This document shows, piece after piece, positions 47,101 through 60,544 of a DNA stretch of 64,000 bases; position 1 is the first letter of the stretch, and every line of letters starts with the position of its first letter. Below the pieces are notes generated by a model. The model saw only the letters and a list, made by a program, of their open reading frames with translations, ran no database searches and was not told the origin of the DNA. The position numbers were made by a program, and so were the translations under genes. The stretch spans positions 12,414,876 through 12,478,875 of the forward strand of contig NC_092567.1 of assembly GCF_037975245.1 (NCBI RefSeq). Direction: 5' to 3'. The DNA is from Apostichopus japonicus. Lineage: Eukaryota > Echinodermata > Holothuroidea > Aspidochirotida > Stichopodidae.

Positions 47101-50100
47101 TGTTACCGAGACAACGCTCAGTGATTGCTGAACAACGTAGTCGGAGGTTTTTTACACGTTTATTTTCACACGTGGTTCAACAGTACCACGGTTAAAACCA
47201 TAAAGTAAAAATACCAAAACATTAATATACAAACATTGGTGAACCAAACACATGAATTTGCACAAATCAATAATAACATAATACATAAAAGATTTCCTCT
47301 TATAAATAATGCACAAAAGGAAGAAGTATAGCAAATAACATTTGGTAACATGAAACACAAAGCATAGAGTAAGATTAACAACAATTACCTCCTTAATAAT
47401 AATAACGCTCAACTTACCATCGCTGACGGGCAAAACTAGCCGCACGACAAACTGCGACATACAGAGGCATTTAGCGGTTTACTGTGGCTTTTGGGGGTTT
47501 CAGCGGCTTTCTGGAGAATCATAGAATACCAATAAAAATAATAACCTCTCGAGAGATACTCCACGAAGATGATACTTTAACCCGAGATACTCTCACAAAT
47601 AAGCAACGCAATAAATACACGAAAAGGCGACAAAGATGGTACAAAGCATATAGCAAAATCACATTAAAAGCAAATCTCAAGAATGCGATATTAAAGAAGT
47701 ATACAATTAGGATATCTACCCCTTTAATGCCTTTATAAAACATATATAGAAAACATAGTACTTAGGATTTCACTATGAGAGCACATGCGACGCCACCCTG
47801 AACCAGGAGAGGAATGAAGCATGTAACTACGTAACACTCACATAATACGTAAGTATTCATCGATTACGTAAGTATGCGAAGCAAGGAGGTGGGTATGAAA
47901 AGTCACACCCTAACCACCTAAACACCATTGGGCTAGGGCAGCATTGACTTTTCCCCGATTTCGACCAAGCAGAAATTTCCCTTTAACCACGGTAAGGAAA
48001 TAACACATATCGGCAACGATGACATAGATCATTAATATGTTGCTTCCAGGATAAATTTTCTTCAATAATTAATCCTAAGTATTTTGTTAAATGTGGTTTA
48101 AAAATATGAAATACTCTCAAGTGAAAAAAATATCGTAACATTAATGACTATTATTACGAGCAAGGAAATTGTGTTGCTGGTTTGCTAAATATGTAAAATT
48201 AACTTGCTAGCGTCAAATTGCATCAATAAATTAACTAAACTATGACTCCTTATAGAATTTTTTTTTATATTTGTCTATTATCTTTATTTCCCCCAGGAGG
48301 GTGGTATTGCCAGGGTCGTAGTAGCCTTCCAGTAAAGTCAGCTTCGCCTTCTCTTAGTTTGGACTTTTTTTTCGGAAATGCTTCCATTCTGAAAATAATT
48401 TGCTTGTCTTTTCTTACGTTTACTGCATTGATTAAATACTGTTTATGTCTGTTTATCATCCGGAATGATTCTGCTAACAAGCAGGATTACGACTCGATAA
48501 GGTTTGCCCCCCCTCCTAACCAAGTAAATAATTTGGTATTTTAAAGAAACTATTGCCAATGACACTATAGCTTTGATCATTAATTCTGGTTGGAAGAGTA
48601 CTATAGTACGGTCGGATTCGTCCAATACGGCAACATACGTAAACGTTGTACTCAAAAACGAAGTCTTCTCTGTACAAACCCTTTGGCCAGCAACGGCAAA
48701 TCGTTATTTCTCATAAGGTTGCCTTTACAAACATCGTAGAGTCTGTATCGTTTGTAATTTTTTTTAACAAAAACAATCTACAGGGTAGATTAAAATTATC
48801 AAATGAACATTAAAATTCCGCTTGGTAATATGAAATTAGTAAATGTTAATAATTTTATGTAGTTAACATGTCGTTAAATGTTGTATAAATTACTGCTGAC
48901 ACGGCAGAAGACGCTGGGGAACAAACGTATGTATTATAAATAAGGTTTTCATTCGACTTCTCAACACATATATTACATGCCAACCTTAGGTATTACCAGT
49001 TGAATCCCTCTGTCAAATCTAACGAGGAACAGGTACGACCCTTGCAATGTCATCTGCGAATTTATAACGTAACACATCCGGAGACTGTGCAATCTAAGTT
49101 CTTCAATACCGCCCTCATTTCCATTTGGTTAACATTTCATAAACAATATAAAAACCACAGGCTGTCACATTGTAAGGATAGTTGGAAGCAACAGATAACA
49201 GTGTCTAACAGCTAAAGGTTTACCTTTTTAAAAAGAATTACACCCTCCTCTTTCATGATTGATATTGTTAGAAACTTTTGAGAAAATGGGTTGCACTCAA
49301 GTCAATCTCACACCTCCCACTATCCATAAAGTTTGCTCCTCCCCCCCCCCCTCCCCTTCCCCGATAACGCCATATTCTGCCATTGCTTACAAGAGTAGTA
49401 CTCCAAAGTCCTGAAAGTCAAAGACATAACATAACATATCGAGGGTAGTTTACACATATTCTGTTTGAAATCTTCCTTTACAGCAGGGAATAATCACGCT
49501 TTACTTCCTGAAGGAGCCGGCGAGTTGTAGTCACGTCAAATGATTTTATCGAGTTGACAATGCACATACTCATCTTTATATACTTGACAACTCTATCAAA
49601 ATCATATTTGACTTGTTGCCAAGTTACTTGAAACAGCAAACTTGATTTGTTTTATCATTTTCGTCAAGCGGTAACGTTAGCGTAACTCGTCGGCTCAACA
49701 AAAATAAACAACTTTAAAGTGTTTTGCAGAACTCGCCTGTCCCTTCAGAACCACTGTAGATTTGTCACCAGTGTCGTAAATATATGAGATTAGATGCGGC
49801 GGATATTTCATATTGTCAAAGCATTCTTACACGCACGCTTCTATAACGTGATCTGTATTTTTGAAAATCTACTTAACTTCTTTTGACCGAAGTCTCTGAC
49901 GAGAAAAGTATGTTTTGTCATGACGAGTAATTCCAGTAATCACCCGCTGTTTATTGAATTTCCAAATAGTCTGAAAAGTTCCATTGGAGGGACAGGGCGC
50001 GATTTTTTTCCCGAAAAGGTTTGCAAATACGGAGTTTTCATTTAATCAGATTGCTCTGAACGTCAGCATAAATAATGACCATCACTTGATAGACAGTTGG

Positions 50101-50868
50101 AAGACAAACACTGAATCAGAAGAATGATAAGGTACATGGGTCTTAAATGTCAAAACATGAATGAGTTCATTGATGTCACTGAAACATGATGCTTAAGCTG
50201 AACAGATAAAATGTTGTTGTTGATTGTCCTGTGACACTTAGTTAAGTCTACTTACGGGGTTACCTTCTAAACGCCCTAAGTTAACCTTTAATACTTGGAT
50301 CACATGTTGACCTTATTTATGATACATACGCTACATTGCAAGATTCGTGAGTCGTTCTATTGAAATCGGAATTCCTTCGTGCAATGGATACACTAAAATA
50401 GCAAGTCTTAAATGAATATACGCAAACATGACAACAGAAATAGTTTGAATCGGTACAATACGTGAGTGTATTGCGCGACTAGATTAGGACTACAGTAAGT
50501 CTGCAATTTTCCTGTCTAAAATTTGGGAAATGGTTTGCGAATAATCAATGCTTACTTTACACAACTTTTCTGTTAAATCATATGTATCTCCATTGGGTTA
50601 GATCATATATAGTGGAATATATTGAATATAGTACATATAGGACTGAACAGGATAGGCCGAAGCTCAGGTGAGGTGTGAAGAATGCTGGGTAATCGTCATC
50701 AATGACTGATATCCTTCGAAGAAATATTTTTAGTGGAGAGAAAGCTGGTCCTTTTTATTGAGTCAAAGCATAGACACAAGCTACTAATAAGCAATCCTGT
50801 CATCTCGACAAAAGTTCTGACCAATATTAAGAAGTGGTTCCAGAATGGGGAAGGGAGTTGGGTGGGGG
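41143..50868. other. Long stretch with no supported gene
   Basis: Nearly 10 kb of AT-rich sequence. I noted C/G runs at 43565-43578, 45559-45570, 46883-46893 and 49341-49351, a TA run at 45947-45963, a duplicated block at 43130-43470, and TGACGTCA at 44874. A somewhat GC-richer patch at 44690-44840 includes an ATG with 15 open codons and could be a promoter or first exon, but nothing confirms this. Frames at 47152 (minus), 47484, 48242 and 49000 have no recognisable motif. Confidence 0.4.
43130..43470 (+). repeat. Diverged duplicated block, partner of 56180-56600
   Basis: Shares in order aacaac(c)agaa-like, tcacatcaa(c)aac, acaaccca, gacttggactggcc / gaacttggccagcc, ttttctt, gtaaacaata / gtaaacagtta, agctgtttgaa, and tttcctgatatatcgatcgg / tttcctgaaatatcgatcgg followed by aaacaa. 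Distance is about 13.1 kb. Diverged, same orientation. Confidence 0.6.
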
Positions 50869-52628
50869 CAGGCGCGTATCCAGGGGGCGTTGGGGGCGCG
50901 CGCCCCCGGGTAAGAAAAATAGGAAAGAAAAAAAGAGAAGAAAAAAAGAGGGGAAAAAAGAGGAGGAGGAGAGGAAGGAAGGGAAAAGAAAAAGAAGAAA
51001 GAGAGAAAAAGGAGAAAAGGAGGGAGTAAAAGAAAAACGACAAGACACCGGGAAGAGAAAGAGGAACAGGGACATCATTACAGCGCTGATCCCTATTATA
51101 TACACAGGGTAGCCAGTGACGGATCAAGGATTTCGGAAGGGGCGTGTGCCTCACCCTACCCCTTACACCGACAACTCCATTTTTGACGTTTCCATTTTTC
51201 CTCTCTCACTCATGATCTATATATATACTATATATGGTCTATCATAACGCGTGTGTGTGTATATACGCCTTAAACAATTGTAGAAATGTGCTATGAAACC
51301 AACTGTGGCTGGTCTCGAACTCGACCGTGTCGACCGGGAACATGACGCATTTCGTGAAGGGGCGACCGCCCCCCCCCCCCCCTTATGCATATTTTTTGTT
51401 ATGATATTGCTCGTAATTTCAAAATAGAAAGTGCTTAGATGCAACTTACAAGGCCTGGAAAGTGTAATTTCCAGCGATCTGGGAGGCATTTTCGGCCAAA
51501 ATTTGCTTGTACGCTTCGCGCCAACTTATGGTGGCGCTACGCTTAGATAATTTGCCTACAGGCTTCGCCCCTCCCTTGGCAAATTCCTCACTACGCGCCT
51601 GTTCGAATTTGTAAAGCAAACAGCAGATATCACATTATATCAAAATGGCGTTCCAGGATGAACAGCTTCAAAACTGTCCGACTTGCCCTAAAAAAATAAC
51701 CAAAAAATTTCGCGAGCCCCGCGCGCGTTCAATAAGCTACTGTCAATATCATATATGCAAACATCGGTTATTACATCGCATGCCATCGTATACCGTGCGG
51801 TCCGTCAAAGTTGCGCAGTATACCGCGGGATGCTAATGTAAACAACGAAATGTCTTATGTAGATAGAGTAAAAGCATTGAGGTCCAATTATGTCAAAACT
51901 CTCTTTAACATTAGTAATGGCGAATTACAGGTTTCAGCCCCCCCCCCCCCGCGCCTCCTACGCCTATGTGTGTAGTGTTCGGTTTCGGAAATATCTGCTA
52001 TTTTTTCATTTCCTTCAACCAAGTTTTATAATAGCCGTTTTAAGAAGTTTTCATATTTGTACACCAATAAATTAACTGTGTCTGAATTTTCGAAAATATC
52101 TGACCAACATTCTTCATCACACTTCCTTCTACTCGTGCAATTTTTACCGGACTGTTAGGGGTTGAAGGAGGTTTTTCTATATTGGTTGTCCATAGATGAA
52201 ATTTTGTGCAACATTATGGGTATGTTTTGAAGTGAGTTTATTCACGAGAATGTGAATTTTCAAATTCTGAACAAATAATGGGCTTAGAACCTTCAAAAGT
52301 GGGGCTGACGGATATTGTGGGCCGCGACGTAGAATCACCTACAAAAGCAATGATCCACAGGACATGCGATGGGTCGAGCATGATGTGTGACTGGTGACAA
52401 TCTTCAAAAGGGTTATGGATGGAAAAAAACTATTGGGAAATACTTGGTTCTCAGGCAAAAAGTGTACATCTGGTTGGTCATTTACAAGCCCGAGAAGTGC
52501 CATTTCCGGTGATCTGGGTGGTATCAAAACCAGAAATTTTATTGTACGCTACGCGCCAACCGATGGTGGCGCTCCGATTAGATAGTAATTCGCGTCCCCC
52601 GGGTTAGAAAATCCTGGATACGCCCCTG
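50869..52628 (+). mobile_element. Nested MITE-like cluster with inverted ends
   Basis: The left border caggcgcgtatccaggggg and the right border tcctggatacgcccctg are inverted copies of a CAGG(G/C)GCGTATCCAGG terminus, a form I associate with hAT-like non-autonomous elements. The interior is purine-rich near 50910-51070 and otherwise non-coding. A second element (51114-51601) is nested inside. Both carry the same core near 51470-51535 and 52500-52585 (cgatctgg..gg, ttgtacgct.cgcgccaac, atggtggcgct). A target-site duplication is unclear because the flanks are G-rich. Confidence 0.55.
51114..51601 (+). mobile_element. Inner MITE-like element
   Basis: Begins cagtgacggatcaaggattt and ends cctcactacgcgcctg, which reads CAGGCGCGTAGTGAGG on the minus strand. 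The ends are only loosely inverted. The shared core with the outer element suggests related families. No open frame. Confidence 0.4.
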
Positions 52629-55397
52629 GGGGGGGGGTATTTAGAACTGAACTGTTTTTGCATCACAACACAGTTCTTAAATGTCCATACTGCTCATGTG
52701 TGATGCACCCTGTACACAACTGTTACGTGCATTGTGCTATGTTATCGATAAATGCCTTCACAGAAAACTTCGATCAAACATGGATATAGTTGATCATACA
52801 ATCTAACAAACTAGTGTGCTAAATATGTCTAAACCAATTCCAAAGATATCTACACATACTTACGAAAATATTCGGGTGATTTTGAACGGTTAAACCTTCG
52901 TTGCAATGAACTGATTCAGACATTTTGCTTACCGCGAAGTACCAGGTTTCTATGGTGATGACAAAACTTCCGACCAATCATGAGCGACTATTTACACACA
53001 ATTGCAAACCTGTCTGGGACAACAAAAAAACTCGACCTTGGTACGTTCCCATCCAGTTTTGTGGAAACTGGTTAAGAAAAGGCCTGAACCTTTCCATTTT
53101 TGTAATGTCGTTTTGTTGTTAAATTTTGAAATATGTCATTTGAAAGTGCCTCTTTTGTATAATTCCCACCCCCTCCCCCTTCGCAATCCCTTCCAAAAAA
53201 TAGATTATCGTAAATGAATGATGTTTGTATTTGGGAATACATGGTAAAATGACACACTATTTTAAGAAATTCATGCATTCACTTAAAAAGAAGAGGATAC
53301 GATATAAAGGAAACGGACACATCTATTGCAAACATATTTATTCTTGCACGAGAAATGATATATAAGAGATGTATTAGGGTATGAATGTATCTATTTGAGT
53401 TCCTCGTTAAAATGGTTTCGTTTGTTACATCACGATTGTAAGTCCATGATCCCGTCCGGATCGAATTACGATGGAGGTTGTTATATTAAAATATCGACTT
53501 CTGAAATCAACTGCTGCTGTTACTATGGTAACATTGGACGTGGTTTATAACCAGGAGCATACTGTTTTCATGACAGTTCGGTGGAATGGGTGTTGTGTGG
53601 ATTGGAAGTAGATCTTGGTGGGAACATTTGTGTGAAGGTGAGGTAAAATGTCATCATTGTCGGGGTTTGAATACATAAATAAAGACACAAAAAAATCGTA
53701 TATTATAGTACACTTTCGTATCACGAACGATACGTGAAAGAAGAGGCCTATGAAATTCTTGATTTGTTTTGTTCGATTTGCAATTTGGTCAACATTCCAG
53801 GACCATGTTGAAGTTATCAGCTGATTACATCTGTTATGTTAAGTTAGAATAGTATGAGGCCTTAGAGAGGTACTTCAAAGCGGTCTCATATAACGCCTCA
53901 TACTCTTCTTTTTTGACCAAACTGAGTAGACGGAATCTGGTTGATTGGTTAAAAAACGATGAAGTATTGTAAAGCAGTAAGTGATCATCAAATGACGTTT
54001 AAAAGTGGTAAGGCGCAGAGCATGACAATAACATCAATAAACAAACCAAATGTACGATTTTAACCCGTTTCTTCAGGTTGTAAGTTGAAATCGGTCACGT
54101 GATATATCCTCTGTACATTGAATGAGGAATTATCCCTGACTAACAATCATAGTCAGTTATCAGCGTGACAACTTCTTTTATCATTTTCATCAGAAGATGT
54201 CAGCATGACGTAAAAATACACGACCGTTTGCAATCTTCGTTGAAGGGTTGCTTAATAAATAACGTACTGTACATACAACACTGTTCATGTTGGATTTATT
54301 ACAAGATCATCAAGTAGATCTCAAACATGTCACACAGTCCTGTATTGTACCAAAAATAAAACAAGAAACATTTTCAAGGCGAATATTGACCACATTTATG
54401 ACATATGCCCATGAGCAAGAATTAACATGTTTCAATGAAACAATTAACCGGTTAACCGTCAACATTTAACCGGTTCGGTCTTATTTTACCTCGTAGTTGA
54501 AGACTACGTAGATTGAAAACAGTTAAGGGGCTAAGATAATAATAAAAAAAGTTATTGTGATCCGGAACAAGGTAGAAAACAAAAAAAATTTCTATATTAC
54601 GGAGTTCTATTTTTTCTGTCTCTGTTCAGACTCGTAAAACCGTATATTGTGCACGCGTCTTCTGTGTTTGGATATTTGAGGTCGACGAAATTTCAAACTG
54701 CCGTTAACTTATGATGAATCTAGAAGATTGTGTCAGTTGTAACGAAATTTTAATTGCATTTCATTATTCATAATGTAATCGTGGAGCAAACTCTGGCAAT
54801 TCGGAATTAATAGCGTGACCATTCAGCAAGCAAAAGGTCTAGCGCCCTCGAAAACGAAAGTTTTCGACAGCCTCTTGGAAAGGAGTTGGTTGAATCTGAA
54901 ATGGACGAGCGCCTCTCCCCCCTTCAATTTAGTCGAACTTTCATAATTTTTATTTGGAAGTACCGTAGCTTAGTGATCTATTCAAACCACTCACGATCTG
55001 TTGTTTTTTCCTTGATTATAATATATTAAAAAGCGTTAAATTATCATTCATTATTACTAAATGATCAGTTCAACGTAGCAGTTTGCGAATAAGATGATCC
55101 TAATAATAAAATAAAATAAAATATGTTCAATCAATTGCTGTTCAGTTTTGTCTTGGTTTGTCTAATAAATCCGATTGAAACACAAGATATTTTACTTTAA
55201 AATTACATTAATCAGTTCCTCATTAGTAAGTACGACTTAAAGAAGTTTTACCGTATCTGTGTTTTTCAATTTCGGGAGAGACTTGGTGTTTCCAAGGTAA
55301 TTTTTGTTTGTGTCTGTAGTTGAAATTTGTGCTAAGCACTAGTAGCCTAAAAATAAAAAAAACTAGTAAAATATTGTCAAGAAGCTATTTTCTAGTG

Positions 55398-56110
55398 ATG
55401 TGGTACTCGAAAAGCATGCACCCGGCACTCGAGTGGCATTCAAACATATGTTTCCAAATGTTCGGTACTCGCACTAGGTTAACAGTACTTGGTACTCATC
55501 CTTTCGCATCCGCACTCTAATGCCTAAGTACTCGATTCAAAGTGCTTGGTACTCGTTCGTGACGAGTAATGTAAAACAAACAGTTTCGTAATACTGACGT
55601 TACAGTAGGTAGTTATTATAAGTTATCGATGATTTTTATTACTCTGTAATGTCACCGTACTCATGTGTCTCTACTGCAGCAGAATAGCCGACTATATTAC
55701 CAAGTACAGTACATATAGCATAAACAAAGAAAGCATAAGTGATGTATATATGTTTCTAACATAAAACAATTTATAGCATGTTTGTAGTATTAACATGGCA
55801 CTTGTACCCCTATTAACCCATCATTTTGAGACATTTTCATTTGAAAATATGCCAAACAATAAAAAGACACGAACAATGTCTTCATATTCGACTGGTATAT
55901 ATCATTTACTTATAATCACCACCGGGAACAGTTATACATATAAGATTGTTCTATATTTCAAAAACCAAAATAGTATAATTCGTACTCGGTACTCGGCTTC
56001 TAAATTATTGTACTCGGAAATTGGTACTCGGTGCTCGGATCCTAAAAAGTAGTCATCGGACTATGATACCTGGTACTCGGAACTTCTTGTTTCCGAAGTA
56101 CTTGGTACCA
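55398..56110. repeat. Repeat with GTACTCGG-rich ends
   Basis: Two clusters of (g)gtactcg(g) words, 55398-55565 (about six copies) and 55980-56110 (about eight copies), bracket an AT-rich centre of about 400 bases. The layout, with motif clusters at both ends of a short non-coding middle, suggests a non-autonomous transposon with subterminal repeats. Exact termini and target duplication were not resolved. Confidence 0.5.
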
Positions 56111-56179
56111 GGATACATTTACCTGGCTACAACACTGTTGCTACTCTTTCAGTATTGTTTGATATCATTTTATTTGGTC

Positions 56180-56600
56180 AAATCTTCAACAACCAGAACA
56201 ATTCACTTCTTATAAGCCTATAGACTACTTTCACATCAAACAACAAAGTACAACCCACCATTAATTAACTTGGACTGGCCCATGATTTTTCTTCAATAAA
56301 CATAACTTGCATCATATAAACCATTATTATAAAAAATGACTTATAAATTATACTGGTGTAAACAGTTAAATAGTAGCTGTTTGAAATCCCTCAGATCATG
56401 GAAAATAGGAATTACGTGCAGCTGCTGATTGAATATTAATGAATGAATATTAATAATCATGCTAAATTTCAAATGTTTGTTTTGTCAACATCTTCAGCGA
56501 ACATAGGAGAAATCTTCATATCTTTACCACGAAACAAACAAAAAATGCCATAACATTTCCTGAAATATCGATCGGACTGGAGAAGAAACAAGCAAATCTT
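56180..56600 (+). repeat. Diverged duplicated block, partner of 43130-43470
   Basis: See 43130-43470 for the shared landmarks. It lies about 0.7 kb left of element 2. Confidence 0.6.
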
Positions 56601-57567
56601 AAAAAAAAGGCTAACAGTGGGACTGACTAAATTTTTCTTCTCATTGAAATTATGTATTCAAATTCTTCAAATTCAATTTTGGGTGATCAATCAATTTACC
56701 CATCAAAATAAATAATAATAATAATACTAAAAATAGTTTGTAGCCAGGGTCATTTTTTAGAAGTCACAAGTAGGAGTGGGGGGGGGGTAGGGGTGGGGGT
56801 TGGATCAATTTAACGAAAGCTGCCTTCAGACACGTTATAATATACAATTATCTCATGAAGTTCAACGTGACTGTCAAATCTTCAGCCCCCTTGCCCACAT
56901 TTGGAAAATGCAGACTGACAAATTTACAATAAATGGCCAACGTTTCCAGACAAGAGAGTGGAAATTTGAAAATAAGATGTCAAATTGTCGATTTATTGCT
57001 ATCCTTTCGACTTGATATATGACAAGCGTAAGCAAAAATATTAGCAGAATATAAAATTGGCAAGGAGATTTGTGTTGCTAAGGAACAACCAGTCCTGTCG
57101 TCTGCTGTTCGTGTCTATGTACATTTGTGTACAGTCTTGACTAGCTGCGTGAGTTCCAGCTGCAGTTCGATTGTTTGACAAAGTACTCACAATGAAAATG
57201 TTTTACTTAAAAATTGCGGTAAACAACGAGAAATGTACCACTTAGATTCCATTGTTCAGGTATAGCTTCAAAAGGAACGTGCACTCTAAAAACTGTTGGG
57301 CAAAACTGGTTGGGCAAACAAAGCATTGCCCAATATGAGTAAATATTAACCAACAACTGAGTAAAAGAAATTACACAACTGATATGGGTAAACTTTGTTG
57401 TGCAAAAATTAAGATGTAGTTTATTGTTACTTTCTGTTGGGCAAACAAGCTTGATTTGCCCAATGTTGTGCAAAAACCAGCATTTTTGCGCCATTACTAT
57501 ACTGGTACTCTGCGCGATGTGCATGCATCATGAGTAGATCGTGAAACGTGTTATAACTTACACAAGG

Positions 57568-57634
57568 GCTGACGAATTTGTTAGCGCAGTACTCAAGAGG
57601 TGGGAAATGCCAGAGTTATGTGCTACATTTGAAG
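57568..57634 (+). pseudogene. Element 2 gene, SAM-like first exon
   Basis: The frame reads ADEFVSAVLKRWEMPELCAT then FE, with donor gaag|gtgagc. VLKRW..PELC..FE looks like helix 1-2 of a SAM domain, a protein-interaction fold, and matches DDFVSK in element 1. No ATG lies in frame upstream before a TAG at 57535; the only in-frame ATG is inside the motif at 57607, so the original start may be lost. Confidence 0.6.
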
Positions 57635-58532
57635 GTGAGCGTAAAGAAAAACAATCCTCTGCTTGGTGTGTGCATCGAGCACTGCGATCTCTATATATCA
57701 GTGGTATCGAATGATCGTTCGTTCTCTCGGTGCTACATGTAGGCTATACCAGGCATACGTAAAGGCTACTAATACTAATTGTATTTCCAGCATAGTTGTA
57801 TTACGTTAGGCTAGCTTGTAGTGAAGCGATTGACAGGCGCCACAGGCGCGCCCGCAAGTGTGTAACTAGGCCTAAGTTACTCACATTGTATTAACGTTGC
57901 GAACGCCTGTGTAATGCAGATCCTTGTCAACTTACGGTAAGCTATGCGTATGCACCAGGTCTCTCTAGCCTATATCTTGGCTAGACAAGATTTCATTGTA
58001 GCACATTTTCGTTGTAAATCATAAATTGTACTCCTTTTTTTTCTTTTAAGTTTTATACGGCAAATGACCACATGAATATTAGCTTAACGTTAGACCTAGC
58101 CTGTCATAACTTAGACCTAATGTTAGACTTACACGTACGTTGTTAATGCTAGTAGTAGTAGTACGTACATACAGTAGTATAATAATGGACCCTTCGAAGT
58201 TCGAACACTTTAGCACTAAAATGCTCCAGAATTGTATCTGTTCACACTTCTTTTAAATGATACTATCGATGGCAGAAGAAACATTCTCGTTATAAAAAAA
58301 GTCGCTTCATAGGTTTCGTCAAATTGATCCTATTGTATTTGTGCCATGGTGAAATTATGCATTCGTTAGGGGTGTCCGAACTTCGAGGGTTTTTCAAACT
58401 TCAAAGTAGCCTAAGTTAGGCCTGGCATTTAATGAGTTCTAGGCTATAATAATATTAGTATAGCATAGAACATCAGCGCTAGTAATGTTATAAGCCTATA
58501 ATGCTGTTTGCATATTTTTCTCTTTCCTACAG
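57635..58532 (+). other. Element 2 intron
   Basis: No exon recognised, though the phase mismatch between the first and second exons suggests one or more exons could have been lost or missed here. Confidence 0.45.
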
Positions 58533-58690
58533 GTAGAACAGGACTTCGAATTATTACAAAAACCAACTGCTAACAAATTATACAACAGAGTGGAATATTT
58601 GACAATGGACATTTTGTGCTATACAGGCGATCATCCCAAACTGGCCGAACTTTTTGCATTTAGAGAAGACGTTGGATGCACTGACTGATG
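58533..58690 (+). pseudogene. Element 2 gene, second exon (frameshifted)
   Basis: Acceptor tctttcctacag, donor gatg|gtaagc. The first half reads VEQDFELLQKPTANKLYNRV in one frame; the last part reads WPNFLHLEKTLDALTD in another, ending in the phase required by the next exon. An indel therefore separates the halves. The EQDF.LL and (N)W.. segments agree with my memory of the middle region of the same uncharacterised protein family, which should be checked. Confidence 0.6.
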
Positions 58691-59774
58691 GTAAGCCTAA
58701 TTTATTGTATAGTCATGGCCTGTGAATTCATAGCTAGCTTCATTCAGAGCTTATGCCATGACAATATAGTTTCTCTTTCCAGTATATCTGTAAAGATGGG
58801 TCAATATTTGGATTAACCTTCAAAATATGTTTTTGGTGGTTTGTTACTTTTTAAAAATCTATCAAAATCAACTGATCTGAATGGACCAAATCAGGTTAAT
58901 GTCAATGGTGGCTTCTGAACCTTTCTCCAAACTTTCTCCAAACATTGCACTCAATATGATTAATTGGCTACTATTTTATTTGTAGTCGCGTTCGGGTTTG
59001 TGTGTGGTTGAAGTGAGACCCAGCCCTGTTATAATATTAACTCAATGACAGTCACTTGGACATGTATCAGTGTTGTTTGAAGGTTCCACATAGGGTTTGA
59101 ATAATTCCTGTTGATTTCTCAACAAGTGAAATGTTTTTTTGTCAGCAGGAGTAATGACTGAAAACCTCATTATTAGCCTTGTTTACTCACTTATGCTCAA
59201 TTGAATATAATATTTGGATTAATTCTACTGTCGATAAGCACAAACTTGAAAATGGCCAATGAGATGGATTCCTTATGTGTATACTTTTCCAATGCTGAGG
59301 AAAAGAAATTAGCTTGTTGTGTTGTGTACTCTTCTCAAGATGTTTTATGAGCAGGAAGATTAACATGTTAAAACGTCTAGAAGTTGATTTTTCCAAAAAT
59401 CTTTGGACAATTGTATTCAGATTTCAGTACAACAGTGTCAATGAAAGGTTAGCACATACTATGAGCTTTTTCATTTTTTTCCTTCAAAATCTTATAAAAT
59501 TTGGCTTGAAATTAGTGTGTAGGGTAGGTAATTAAGTCTTCTGATACAAATATGTAGGTCCCCTATGAGTACACATGCCACATTAACTTTCATGTTGCTG
59601 TTATTAATGTGTATGAGCATAAAGTTGTGGAGCACATTTAGGGCGGTGTAGATCCCTTGAATTTTATCCTCAGTCCTTGAAGTTTCATATGGTCAGACTA
59701 TAGTGTGCCTTATTAATGTTTTTGTCATTTATACCTGCAAGCATTCTCATTTCTTGCCTTAATCTCTTTTACAG
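58691..59774 (+). other. Element 2 intron
   Basis: AT-rich; overlapping short frames at 59187-59396 (minus) and 59314-59535 are not supported. Confidence 0.5.
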
Positions 59775-59890
59775 ATGAAAAGAAGAACTTAGCTTTCTTT
59801 CTGTTGCCATTGCGTTTTCGAGGACGGGCAAAGAAAAGCGGATCTACTACGGTGACTAGTTGCCTTCAAGCATTCATAGACGATCATCCA
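59775..59890 (+). pseudogene. Element 2 gene, third exon (open)
   Basis: Acceptor tcttttacag, donor cca|gtaagc, and no stop in 38 codons. It encodes EKKNLAFFLLPLRFRGRAKK then SGSTTVTSCLQAFIDDHP. The basic stretch RFRGRAKK is a plausible nuclear-localisation or DNA-contact segment. It aligns with 37933-38072 of element 1 at both ends. Confidence 0.7.
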
Positions 59891-60544
59891 GTAAGCAAAA
59901 TCATTAATTATATATTTTTTTTTGGGTATTCTTTTGGTGGTACACCATTTGGTTCATACCAGCTCAGCTGAAAGTTTGTTTAACCTCATAAACTTGGTGT
60001 GTTGTTGTTTGTAGTGAGCAGAAGAATGCTACTTATTGTGCTAGTGGTCAAAGGTCATTTGAGGTTAACAAGGGCCAAACACTTAAAACCTTGTAAATAT
60101 GCTAACTTAAAGAGTGAAAGTTAGATGAATCTCATATGTGATGCATATAGGTTTGCCAACATGAGTACATGAATCCCATTGATTATAGTAGAGGTCAGAG
60201 GTCATTAGAAGCCACCAGGGCAATTTTTTTTTAATTACACTAGTGATGAAATGGGGGATGGTTCAATAACTTTCATCGTCGGTATGTAAAACCTGGTCAT
60301 AATAATGAAGTGATCCGGTACTTGATAGTGCAAGGGAAAGGTCATTTGACATTAATGGGGTGGGCGTTACACTTTGAAAACCTTGTCAAGATAACTATGT
60401 TGACTTTCCTGACCTGTTTTTTCTTTTAATTATACTGGTCCACAGTATCATAGCATTGTGCAGAAGTCTTAAAACTCTGTCTATCCACCTGTTTTTGTTA
60501 CATTTTATTTGCAACTCGAGGAGTTTATTTTCTTTAATTTGCAG
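59891..60544 (+). other. Element 2 intron
   Basis: Loosely repetitive: ggtcatttga, ggtcagaggtcatt and similar words recur at about 60050, 60192 and 60348 with ~150-base spacing, suggesting an old internal tandem repeat. No exon. Confidence 0.5.

Larger units (their letters stand above)
52629..57281. other. No gene seen; contains repeats
   Basis: AT-rich. A GTACTCGG-rich repeat lies at 55398-56110 and a duplicated block at 56180-56600. The 60-codon frame at 54287-54469 starts with ATG and is hydrophilic, but it is within chance length and has no recognisable motif. A G10 run lies at 56778-56787. Confidence 0.4.

Noticed and set aside
50733-51154. Lys/Glu-rich and Ser/Phe-rich frames on opposite strands
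   Set aside because: They come from a purine-rich low-complexity tract inside the MITE-like cluster.
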